Of a stretch of DNA of 64,000 nt, positions 56,231 through 64,000 are shown piece after piece. The notes beneath the pieces are model-generated. The model was not told the DNA's origin. It did no database searches and worked only from the letters and a program-made list of their open reading frames with translations. Location: assembly GCA_933822405.4 (NCBI GenBank), contig CAKOGP040001936.1:210898-274897 (forward strand). Reading direction: 5' to 3'. How positions within the stretch are numbered: position 1 is the first letter of the stretch; the number at the start of each line of letters is the position of its first letter. The DNA is from Cylindrotheca closterium (Eukaryota; Bacillariophyta; Bacillariophyceae; Bacillariales; Bacillariaceae). The translations under genes and the position numbers were made by a program.

Positions 56231-56958
56231 ATTGAAGAAAGTTGAATTGGATACAGTGACGGAAACAAATTGTGGTGTCGGCAGGGGAGCAGTGTAGAAT
56301 GCAAGTATAGTATCGACAAAATGAAGTCGAGCACACGCTTGTGCTGTTTCGAATGTCAGATTCAAGGAGTAGCCAAACGATTCGGAACAGTAATCCAGAA
56401 GGGTTCAGGATAATTCAGTCTTATCGCTCTGAAAGGAAAGAAAGTAATGCAGAGGTGACACTCCGAATTGAACACTCTTGAGTATGCTTTCAGATTTTTC
56501 CTTGGTGTAAGATTTGCAAAAAAGTCGTTGGAGGCGGAAAATGTGAGTCAAACGATCATCAGGTAACGGAAAGCTTATTCACGATCTTCAGCACGTATAT
56601 CAATACAATGATCACCATCCCAGATAGTTTGGGGCGGGAAAGAATGAATCAAAATGCAGGGGAGCAGAAACATCACGACATTTCATGTATATATTTGTAC
56701 GACACTTCCACTCCCCCAAATATGTGTGGCGGCCAGACGTGCATCTCTTGCCGTGTACCACAGATTTCCAAAGAAGAAAAATGCGACCGACCCGTAGAAG
56801 CTGGTACTGGCAGCCCAGTAAACTCCCGCCGCGACTTTGTTGTTCCCAAAGTTTCCAATTCACAGTCGTCGAAGAGCATCATCTGTGGCATTATCGTTTC
56901 TGCACTCAGAACTAACACACTTTTAACTCGACAAAGTTTAGCTTCAAACTTGTAAATA
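56231..56958. other. divergent intergenic, 728 bases
   Basis: Leader and promoter space for the Ser-rich protein and the DNAJA gene. Short frames on both strands lack domains. No repeat or RNA gene recognised. Confidence 0.4.
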
Positions 56959-58268
56959 ATGTTTGGCGGAATTCCATTTGAACACTTTGGTGGTGGTATG
57001 CCAGGAGGCATGCCCGGGGGAATGGGCAGAGGAGGTGGAGGCGACGTGGACACGCAAAAGCTTTACGACGTCTTGGGGGTAGAAAAGAGTGCGGACGCAA
57101 AAGAAATCAAGAAGGCCTACAGAAAACTGGCTGTCAAGCACCATCCTGATAAAGGAGGTGACGAGCATGTTTTCAAAGAGATTAACGCCGCTTACGAAAT
57201 TCTTAGTGACGAAGAAAAGCGCAATCTTTACGACAAGTATGGTTTGGAAGGCGTTGAACAAGGAGATGCACCATCAGCCGGTGGCGAAGATCTCTTTTCC
57301 ATGTTCTTTGGAGGTGGTGGCGGTAGAAGATCCGCAGGGCCTAGGAAGGGACCAAGCATTCAACACCCAATAAAGGTAGCCTTGGAAGACTTATACAACG
57401 GCAAGACAGTCAAACTTGCCATTAACCGAAAGGTCATGGCTGGAGACTCCAAATTTTGCGATAACTGCAATGGAAAGGGTGCAGTCTTAGAGCTCCGTCA
57501 AATCGGACCTGGAATGGTCACACAGATGCAAAGAACATGCAGTTCCTGTAAGGGTCAAGGGCAAGTTTATAAGACTAAAAACGAACGCAAGGTCGTCGAG
57601 GTCCACATTGAGAAAGGTGCCACCCACAATCAAAAGATTACTTTCCGAGGAATGGCAGATGAAACTCCAGGGAGAGAGACTGGAGATGTTCACTTTGTCG
57701 TTCAAGAAAAGGACCACGATTTGTTCAAACGAAAAGGTGCCGATCTGTTGCTCATGCAAGACATCAGTGTCAACCAAGCATTAACTGGGTTTTCGGTAAG
57801 TGTATCTTGTCCTATACCGCCTCTATTGTATTAGTTTCAAGGAGTAACTCATCGCATTGATTCCAGTACAAATTCAAACACTTGGATGGACGAGAGCTGA
57901 TTATCAAGACGAAGCCAGGTGAGGTCATCGAATGCGAGATTGAAGTTGGTGGAAAGAAGATGCCGTACATGACAAAGGTTGCAAATGAGGGTATGCCCAG
58001 CAAGGGAAACCCATTCGTAAAGGGAGATCTTTACGTCATGTTTCATGTGAAATTCCCCAAGAAGATCGACCCCAAGGTCGCGGAACAGATTTGTAAATTG
58101 TTGCCGGATCCTAACGTTGAGGAGAAGTATGATGCAATGGAGGTTGAGGAACATTTCATGGAACCTGCTGATTTGAGACACTTTGGAAAGGGCGGTGCCG
58201 CAGTGGCTGGAGGAGATTATGACAGCGACGATGAAGAAGGACAGCCTGTACAGTGCCAACAATCGTAA
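56959..58268 (+). CDS. DNAJA-type Hsp40 with CaaX box and reduced zinc finger
   Basis: Co-chaperone for Hsp70. Exons 56959-57795 and 57867-58268 (71-base intron) give 412 residues. A Gly/Met-rich leader precedes the J-domain (residues 33-95, HPDK near 62). A Gly/Phe region and client-binding C-terminal domains follow. The zinc-finger-like region should hold four CxxCxGxG motifs; here only the first (CDNCNGKG, near 167) and the third (CSSCKGQG, near 194) are visible, and motifs two and four are missing. The end CQQS is a CaaX box for farnesylation, as in yeast Ydj1 and human DNAJA1. The 3' end overlaps the decayed RpiB gene on the opposite strand by about 50 bases. Confidence 0.93.
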
Positions 58269-58865
58269 TTTTGAAAGAAAGCGATAAAATATTCCCAACG
58301 ATACCCCGACAATTTATTTTTGAGATTCTTCGCCTCCATTTCTACGTAGTTTATTCCTGCTTTACTGCTTTGCAAGAACCCCTCAACCTCGCTGTTCCAC
58401 CAGGTGAGGGGTTGGGGGTTGCCATCATCACCTGTCGGGTGCGAGATGAAATCTTGGTCGAATAGAAAGTCGTCCGCCATCTCTTTCGCATCTTCCGCTG
58501 AAGTAACGAGTTGCCCCATGCAAAGGACGTTCGAATCGTTTACTGCTCTCGAACAGCGCAGTGCAAGGAGATTTTCACATGTTGCGGCCCTGACGCCAGG
58601 GAATTTCTTTGCCATTGTTCCTACATCCATTCCCGTTCCAGCACACACCAAGGCACCCATGTCGTTCTTGTTTGCGCTTTTTGCCAAAACTTTACCAACC
58701 TCAGTAGCAGCATCGTAATAAGTGTCACTCCCGAAATCAATGATCTTGACCTTTTTCCCCTCCTCACTCGATTGAATTCAATGTGAGACTTTACCACGTC
58801 CTTCAAGAAGGTTTTGCTTTGCCAAATCCGTCACACGCAAAGTGGATTGTTTTCGTCGACGTCAT
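58217..58865 (-). pseudogene. decayed ribose-5-phosphate isomerase B (RpiB/LacA) gene
   Basis: The core matches RpiB: KIIDFGSDTYYDAA, then GALVCAGTGMDVGTMAKKFP, a catalytic-type Cys region, and RAVNDSNVLCMGQLV. The N-terminus is broken. An ATG at 58865 starts TKTIHFACDGFGKAK, then the frame shifts near 58800-58815 into LKDVVKSHIEF, and shifts again around a 14-base insertion (58765-58778) into the core frame. A 44-base intron would remove conserved residues, so splicing does not explain it. The C-terminus runs on past the usual end into the DNAJA 3' region. Either a pseudogene or an assembly with indel errors. RpiB normally interconverts ribose and ribulose 5-phosphate. Confidence 0.65.
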
Positions 58866-58893
58866 TTTCAATAAACCAGCAAATCAATTCAAT

Positions 58894-59210
58894 GATTATT
58901 CGCCAACTACAGACCGTTGCGACGATATGAGCTACCTCTTGTTTGATGGGAGTCCAACAGTACAGTAAGGTAAGGTACCAATTACCTGCAGAAAAGTTTT
59001 TGTCTGTCGGTGGGTCTGACGTCACCCTCAAAAGTGACTTGTACGACTGACTCGTCTAACAGTACCAGGGTACAGTACCAGCATCGTACAGTATCTGGTC
59101 ACTGGTCACTACGATTTACCACCTACTGGGTACTTGAATAAGAAAAGAATGCAGCCATAAAATACAAAAGAAACGACAAGCATCTTCCCTAGACCCAATG
59201 AAGTACCGAA
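58894..59210. other. intergenic with GTAC repeats
   Basis: GTAC sites at 58960-58980 and 59041-59095 (AGTACCAGGGTACAGTACC type). Lies upstream of the RpiB remnant and at the 3' side of the next gene. Nothing else seen. Confidence 0.45.
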
Positions 59211-60233
59211 TTAGTCATCCTTGCCTCGTTTTTCCGCTGTTCTTTCAAAGCGGAAATCTCGAACTTTACCATCAACATTCCGAGCAACATTTTTAGTCTT
59301 GCAGCTCCTGGTAGACCCTGGGCGAGGAGATACATAGCTTTGTCCAAAAGGTTCGTCTTCAAAATCCAATATTCGAAAGTGAAAACAGCAGTAAACAAGA
59401 GCGATAATAATGGCCACCAGAAAGGTCCCACCATAAGAAATACTTCCGAAGCTGTTGTTGCTCCACTTGCTCGAAGACAAAATGGCTCCAAGTCTATGAG
59501 TGGGACAAACCAAAGAGTCACACCATCGTTGTGTAGAGTCTGTGACTCCGCATCGATCCATAACTAAATGACAGTCCTCTCGTATCGTTGCAACATTGCA
59601 TGGTATGGAATGAGCTTTCTTTACCCACTGATGTTTCAGAAGATTGCCGTCATCTCCCCAACCGTCGCTCCCTTGACCATAGTAAGGCTCGTCCTCAAGT
59701 GCAGTTGCGTGACAATTTGATAGTCCAACTGCTCTACACCAGTCTAAAGCTGGGCAAAATGTTGAGAACTCCTCCAGTCTGTGGTGCTTGTCGAGGTGTG
59801 CATCCAAATAGTATCGACTACTAAATGTCTTTCCGTTGTATCCGCATTCAAACCAGATTCGTTTTCCTTTTCTCTTTGCACGTTGTTGAGCTACAAATGT
59901 TGGGTACGCTCCAGCAACTTTGGTTGGGGAGTCCACCACCAAGCTGTGTTCTTCATCAATCCTGTAAGCGTCTAACGAGGGATTTAAAGGACAGTGATCC
60001 ATCCGTCGGCCATTCGCATGTAACCAGTGTTCCAAGAGCACCCAGACGTCGCTATGGTCCAAGAAACCATGGTACAAAATCTTATTTTCTGCCTGAATGA
60101 CTTGTAGCAGGTGTTGATGCACAAGCTTTCTTGCTGCACGACTGAGCCGTCGGTCACATGATCCTTCCTCTTGTGTCTGAGAATGTCCCTTGCCGTTTCC
60201 AGTTGCCATGGTTCCGTCTAGATCACCGATCAT
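59211..60233 (-). CDS. single-pass membrane protein with C2H2-like finger, unknown
   Basis: 340 residues. The N-terminal half is polar and helical; near residues 125-155 lies CGYNGKTFSSRYYLDAHLDK followed by HH, which resembles a C2H2 zinc finger with one of the two cysteines replaced. Several other Cys and His residues follow (CPALDWCRAVGLSNCH). One transmembrane helix near residue 270 (GGTFLVAIIIALVYCCFHF) is followed by a basic tail with KTKNVARN and RFERTAEKR. It is thus a tail-side anchored protein with the finger facing the other side. I cannot assign a family. ATG at 60233 is followed by a second at residue 9. Confidence 0.55.
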   Translation of the reverse strand: MIGDLDGTMATGNGKGHSQTQEEGSCDRRLSRAARKLVHQHLLQVIQAENKILYHGFLDHSDVWVLLEHWLHANGRRMDHCPLNPSLDAYRIDEEHSLVVDSPTKVAGAYPTFVAQQRAKRKGKRIWFECGYNGKTFSSRYYLDAHLDKHHRLEEFSTFCPALDWCRAVGLSNCHATALEDEPYYGQGSDGWGDDGNLLKHQWVKKAHSIPCNVATIREDCHLVMDRCGVTDSTQRWCDSLVCPTHRLGAILSSSKWSNNSFGSISYGGTFLVAIIIALVYCCFHFRILDFEDEPFGQSYVSPRPGSTRSCKTKNVARNVDGKVRDFRFERTAEKRGKDD

Positions 60234-60422
60234 TGGAGCTTCTCATATCACCCTGATCCGGCACAATACCAAATGAGGGACGAATACTGAGTGCTTTGCC
60301 GCTATTCATACTGGACCTGGTAGTGGTACGAGGATGATAGCATCGGTTTTTTGTTCTGAGAGAAGTCTGTCCGTCTATCGATCGGTCTGTGACGAAGTCC
60401 ATTAAAAAACTCTTCAAATATC

Positions 60423-62231
60423 ATGGAAGACAATAATTACAAAGCCTCCAAATGTATACCAAAAGGCACGGTCATACAAGAATGGAAGCCGTATAAGATA
60501 ATTTCTATTATTGAAGACAAAAGAGAAGAAGGATTCGCTGAATTGCCAGGCTATGCACAATGTCCTGTGTTAAATCACTCAATTGAAATACGAAGAACAA
60601 GCCAAAACCTCGGATCCCCAGAGCTCCCAAGATTTGTGAATCGACTGTTTCGAGATGGGTCCTTCGAAGCGCTTTGCGTCCTGGCTCTATTTGATGAGTT
60701 GCTGTGTGGCAAAAGGATTCCGATGTCGGGCGCTCTGGAACGGGAATCGCATGATGGAAATCGTCATATGGAAGATTCCTCCCTTTTGATAGAAAGCTGG
60801 CCATTTGTGCAAAATGAAGTATCATGGATGCAGTTCCTTTCTTTGTACCATTACATTGAGTCCAGTATGCACATGTTGACTATTGACCACCCCCTGACCC
60901 ACTACGCAAAGCATGTCTTATTTCAAACGGAACATTTTGATGAGGCTGTCAAGATTTGTCAAAGAAAGAAGTGGATCCCCAAAGAGAGCGAAAATAGGCT
61001 TCAAGTCTCGCAATTCCTCTTAGATTACGTGGCATCACTACCTCCTCGCATTGTGGGGGTGTTGATTGGTAACCCGGCGTCGAACTCGACCTCGGTAACT
61101 TTAAAGCAATGCAGTATCCCGTCGGCATACCTCGAATTGACTGTTGACAAATTAAGTGATCAGATGAAATGCAAAATGATTTCCATGTACGATCTTCAAC
61201 GTGAAGAGCCAATAACAGTTTCTACCAGGGTAAACGGACTCGATCCTCTTCAGGATCAACTTGACGGCAAACTGCAAATCAATTCAATGGAGAAAGCATT
61301 AATGGCTCAACGGCTAGCCCACAATCATTTTCAAAATGAAAAGTACAGGGAGGCCATGTCCATGTATAAAGAATGCTACGAATTTTTCTCCCCAAAAGAC
61401 GAGACCAGAGCTGCCGATTTGCTGCATTCAATGGCAGCTGTTCGGTTGTCACAGTTGAAGTTCCTGCAGGCACAACGAGAGTGGAAAAAGGGTTCCAAAT
61501 ACCAACACGTAAATGCTGGAATAGCTCTTCAACTAGCGAAGCAGACCGCCTATGGATATTTTGAAAATTCTCGCGCTGGATCAAAACAGATAAAAGTGCT
61601 GCAGCACGAAGCTATCGGATCGTCTCGCACACTCTTCATAACACCGCGTACCGTTTCACCGAACATGTGCAGGAAGTTGATCGCGTGGGCGAAAGATCAC
61701 GCATCTGAGCAAGGGGGTTGGACTACAAGCCGACATTACGCAGTCCCAACAAACGACATTCCTTTGCATGTCTCGAAGAATCTCTTGAATTGGTTTGTCG
61801 GCTGGTTTCAAGAAACCGCAATACCACTTCTTCAATCACAATTTCGAACTAAGCAAACTTTCTTTGTCCATGACGCCTTTTTGGTACGATATTCAGCAGG
61901 GAGCTCCAGTGAATATTTGCCCTTACACTACGACGAGTCTACTCATAGTCTCGTCTTGGCACTCAACTCCGAATTCGACGGCGGCGGGACGTACTTCTAC
62001 AACCTCGACCATACGGTTGTCCCCGGTTCCGGAAGCCTTGTCAGCTTCAGAGGCAATAAATTGCTTCATGGTGGAAACGTGGTGACAAAGGGAGAAAGAT
62101 TCATAATTGCAGCCTTTCTTTACGTCGATGATGAAACAACATGTGAGCAAAAGAGATCTTCGTCGACGTCAGTTCAAAATACGTCGAAACGATCAAAACC
62201 TGAGGAGGGCTTCTCTTTCGGCTTCTTTTGA
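60423..62231 (+). CDS. prolyl-4-hydroxylase-like protein with TPR and SET-like N-terminus
   Basis: 602 residues, one exon. The C-terminal domain is a 2-oxoglutarate/iron oxygenase: HYDESTH near 501 holds the H-x-D iron ligands, FDGGGTYF follows, and LLHGGNVVTKGERFIIAAF gives the distal His and the Arg that binds 2-oxoglutarate. The middle (about 300-380) is TPR-like (LAHNHFQNEKYREAMSMYKE). The N-terminus, ASKCIPKGTVIQEWKPYKII, resembles the first part of SMYD-type SET domains (IPKGTVI then P-Y), but the rest of the SET catalytic core is not evident. The substrate is unknown; hydroxylation of a protein is inferred. No signal peptide, so cytosol or nucleus is likely. Confidence 0.8.
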   Translation: MEDNNYKASKCIPKGTVIQEWKPYKIISIIEDKREEGFAELPGYAQCPVLNHSIEIRRTSQNLGSPELPRFVNRLFRDGSFEALCVLALFDELLCGKRIPMSGALERESHDGNRHMEDSSLLIESWPFVQNEVSWMQFLSLYHYIESSMHMLTIDHPLTHYAKHVLFQTEHFDEAVKICQRKKWIPKESENRLQVSQFLLDYVASLPPRIVGVLIGNPASNSTSVTLKQCSIPSAYLELTVDKLSDQMKCKMISMYDLQREEPITVSTRVNGLDPLQDQLDGKLQINSMEKALMAQRLAHNHFQNEKYREAMSMYKECYEFFSPKDETRAADLLHSMAAVRLSQLKFLQAQREWKKGSKYQHVNAGIALQLAKQTAYGYFENSRAGSKQIKVLQHEAIGSSRTLFITPRTVSPNMCRKLIAWAKDHASEQGGWTTSRHYAVPTNDIPLHVSKNLLNWFVGWFQETAIPLLQSQFRTKQTFFVHDAFLVRYSAGSSSEYLPLHYDESTHSLVLALNSEFDGGGTYFYNLDHTVVPGSGSLVSFRGNKLLHGGNVVTKGERFIIAAFLYVDDETTCEQKRSSSTSVQNTSKRSKPEEGFSFGFF

Positions 62232-62369
62232 TGCTTCATAGAAGTAGCACATTTCCTTCATATCGTTTTATTCTAATAACTGAAGTCTCACGGAGTTGGT
62301 GCTTCTAGTTTTTATGTCGCTGGAAATTGATTCGAACCTAACTCGTGGATTTGCAACAGCTCACCAAAC

Positions 62370-63377
62370 TCAATCGCCACACAAGGCGCTCCATACTTGA
62401 ACGACATCGGCTCGATCCACGTACAGGGGCATTGCTACCCAGTTGTCGATGGGACAGACGTTTGGCATTTTGGCGCGGTATGCGAAACTTCGATCCCACA
62501 CCTTGATTCGGTGTTTCGTCGTGCTAGATACACCCGTCAGTCCCTCAAAGGGAAAGTCACTCAAATTTGCAGGCTTGGACATCTCGTGATCCCAATTGAC
62601 CTTGTGCTTTCCTTTCCACAACATCTCGTTGAGAGCTATCTGGTCGTCGCAATAGCACTTTTTGCAAAGCTCGTCTGATGTGTCTGGTTTGTCGGGCTGC
62701 AATTCCAAGCAATTGCAACGGTTGACCAGACTCCTTACAAATCGTTTCACTTTACTGTCGTCTCGCAGCCAAGACAGTCCACCGCAGACTGTGAAGCCCA
62801 TTTCTTCAAAAACATGGGTAGGGTAGGAGGTGGAGTAGGCGTGAAACACGTCGTACTCTGACTGTTCGAGGTTCTGCAAAGCAAAATTTCTTCTAAACAC
62901 ATTGTCAACATCCGTGATAAGAACCGAGTGCCCTTTCAGCAGTTGATCGTAGACATACTTCCATCGCCTTCCAAATATTTGTCTTCGATAGATTCTCGAG
63001 TCCTCGTTCCAAGTCGTACATGGTTTATACGGAAGCTCCTCCCAACGAATCTGTGCCTTGTGTTTGCGGAAGAAATCCACAGCTGCATCATCCACAGCCA
63101 CAACAACCTGTTCGCTGTAGCCCAAGTCACTCAATCGCTGGTACCAACGCAGGGCATATTCACGGTAGTTGTAGTCAGCAAAGCCTAAAATTTTGGTTCT
63201 CGAAAATCTGTTGGACTTTGGAACGTTGTGGTTTTGATTGATTGTGACATTGGTTTTCCCAAACTGAGGCCGAGTCACCTCATGATTAAGATCGCTTGGG
63301 GCCAGAAGAAAGTTGGTAGAAGCTATGATAAGTAGCAATATTCCAATTTGTTCACGGCTCCGAAAGCATGGAAACAT
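62370..63377 (-). CDS. type II membrane glycosyltransferase, nucleotide-diphosphosugar type
   Basis: 335 residues from ATG 63377. A short basic N-terminus is followed by one hydrophobic anchor (QIGILLLIIASTNFLLA), typical of Golgi transferases. The catalytic domain has a DVD metal-binding motif in ITDVDNVFRRNF near residue 155, preceded by RRQIFGRRWKYVYDQLL. A Cys-rich insert (CNCLELQ, then CKKCYCDDQIALNEMLW) is present. The arrangement fits GT77-like or related plant xylosyl/arabinosyltransferases, but the family number is tentative. Open frame upstream of 63377 has no ATG. Acts presumably in the Golgi on secreted glycans. Confidence 0.78.
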   Translation of the reverse strand: MFPCFRSREQIGILLLIIASTNFLLAPSDLNHEVTRPQFGKTNVTINQNHNVPKSNRFSRTKILGFADYNYREYALRWYQRLSDLGYSEQVVVAVDDAAVDFFRKHKAQIRWEELPYKPCTTWNEDSRIYRRQIFGRRWKYVYDQLLKGHSVLITDVDNVFRRNFALQNLEQSEYDVFHAYSTSYPTHVFEEMGFTVCGGLSWLRDDSKVKRFVRSLVNRCNCLELQPDKPDTSDELCKKCYCDDQIALNEMLWKGKHKVNWDHEMSKPANLSDFPFEGLTGVSSTTKHRIKVWDRSFAYRAKMPNVCPIDNWVAMPLYVDRADVVQVWSALCGD

Positions 63378-63754
63378 GTAGGTACGTACTGTCGGCAAAA
63401 ATTCGGTGCTATGACCTGCTTGGACGTAAAACTATGAACGACAGCAGGTCGCGAGGCATGATCAGGCGCCAAAAAGTAACCCGGATGTACAAGATGATGG
63501 ATGACCAGGGGTTCCAAAAATATCATTTTTAGGAATTGCAATTGTTTGGGATTCCCAATTCTTTTATTGATCCAAATTCAATTTAGTCGGAAATTGCAGG
63601 TTTTCTTTAGATCTCTGCAATTATTCTATTGTAATTGCTGACCAGCTATTTGCAATTCATTGTTATTGCTGTTATCTATTTGCAATTAATTTCTATTGGA
63701 CATTGATTATGATTCACTATTTGCAATTAATTGCAGCTGAACGCTGACACAAAT
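63378..63754. other. AT-rich region with TTGCAATTA direct repeats
   Basis: Contains three copies of CTATTTGCAATT (63646, 63676, 63717), with TTAAT or TTCAT after each, plus further TTGCAATT-like sites. The repeats lie immediately downstream of the hAT transposase end and may be its subterminal repeats. Confidence 0.6.
63646..63728. repeat. CTATTTGCAATT direct repeats, 30- and 41-base spacing
   Basis: Three exact copies of the 12-mer. hAT transposons commonly carry short repeated subterminal motifs bound by the transposase; here the motif sits next to a hAT transposase C-terminus. Confidence 0.7.
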
Positions 63755-64000
63755 TCAATTATTGCTGGCAGCTACAGCACCTAAAATTGACTGAGCTTGG
63801 TCAGTTTTCTTGTTGGTGCTGGATGCCATGTCTATTCCTTCTCCTACTAAAGAAACGTTGTTATACCAAAACCGTTCATTATACTTGAGCATCATGATGG
63901 CTTCGAAGAGCTTTGGCACCATTTGTGAGCGGTTTGGGGCCAAGAGGTTCCCAGCAATAGACCATTGCCTCTCAACTTCTGATGCTGAACCGGACAAAGT
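63755..64000 (-). CDS. hAT-family transposase, C-terminal part (continues off window)
   Basis: About 80 codons, open to the right edge. The segment SASEVERQWSIAGNLLAPNR followed by LFEAIMMLKYNERFWY matches the C-terminal dimerisation region of hAT transposases (S-x-ER-x-FS/WS then a helix ending L-x-x-N). It ends with a polar tail. No start is visible, so the main part lies beyond 64000. Whether the full element is intact cannot be judged. The frame is uninterrupted in this window. Confidence 0.65.
   Translation of the reverse strand, partial: TLSGSASEVERQWSIAGNLLAPNRSQMVPKLFEAIMMLKYNERFWYNNVSLVGEGIDMASSTNKKTDQAQSILGAVAASNN

Noticed and set aside
58756..58806. A 44-base intron to explain the RpiB frame change
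   Set aside because: Shorter than every other intron here and would remove the conserved KSHIE helix.

Overview
The window looks like nuclear DNA of a eukaryotic alga, most likely a diatom (a pennate one is my guess). Genes are densely packed on both strands with short GT-AG introns, mostly 59 to 250 bases. Several N-termini look like plastid precursors with an ASAF-like motif: the CcdA-like transporter, MutS2 and release factor 2. There is a cell-surface protein with long Pro-Thr repeats and a cytoplasmic PDZ domain, a class II fructose-bisphosphate aldolase, and a Ty1/copia retrotransposon. The species cannot be fixed from sequence alone.

Layout. 1-13 kb: RluA-type pseudouridine synthase (5' end off the window), diacylglycerol kinase, WW-domain protein, CCCH/Smr protein, a new three-exon four-helix membrane protein, a possible 43-residue spliced ORF, and a STIMATE-family membrane protein. 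13-25.8 kb: Pro-Thr-repeat/PDZ protein, a short mitochondrial lipoyl-domain protein with five exons, about 2 kb without a gene, a release factor 2, a DNAJC2/zuotin-like ribosome-associated J-protein, and, divergent from it, a fusion of a HAD phosphatase, a methyltransferase-like domain and a medium-chain dehydrogenase. 25.9-34.5 kb: a TPR-DUSP-MYND-USP deubiquitinase whose upstream region is split by a 5,244-bp copia element with identical 174-bp LTRs and a TTACA target duplication but badly broken coding frames. 34.5-44 kb: MutS2, an unknown protein, a CcdA-like thiol transporter, and a class II aldolase with a C-terminal membrane tail.

44-53.4 kb is bounded by two near-identical V-ATPase proteolipid genes in inverted orientation. 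Between them lie an SR-type RNA-binding protein, calmodulin, mitochondrial ribosomal protein bL34 and AP-3 beta. 53.4-64 kb: two unknown proteins, a farnesylatable DNAJA with half of its zinc-binding motifs missing, a decayed RpiB gene, a zinc-finger-like membrane protein, a SET-like/TPR/prolyl-hydroxylase-like protein, a type II glycosyltransferase, and the C-terminal end of a hAT transposase next to AT-rich direct repeats.

The genes are mostly independent housekeeping units, not an operon-like system. Common threads are endomembrane and vacuole traffic (V-ATPase c twice, AP-3, STIMATE, diacylglycerol kinase), protein quality control (two J-proteins, one deubiquitinase) and organelle function (RF2, MutS2, CcdA-like, bL34m, lipoyl protein). 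Intergenic DNA upstream of many starts is rich in GTAC-centred palindromes. Candidates for something undescribed are the three-domain fusion enzyme, the tail-anchored aldolase, the free-standing lipoyl protein, the TPR-DUSP-MYND-USP protein, and the GTAC clusters as a shared promoter element or mobile footprint. Splice sites were chosen by eye from consensus, reading-frame continuity and family conservation; none is confirmed by transcripts.
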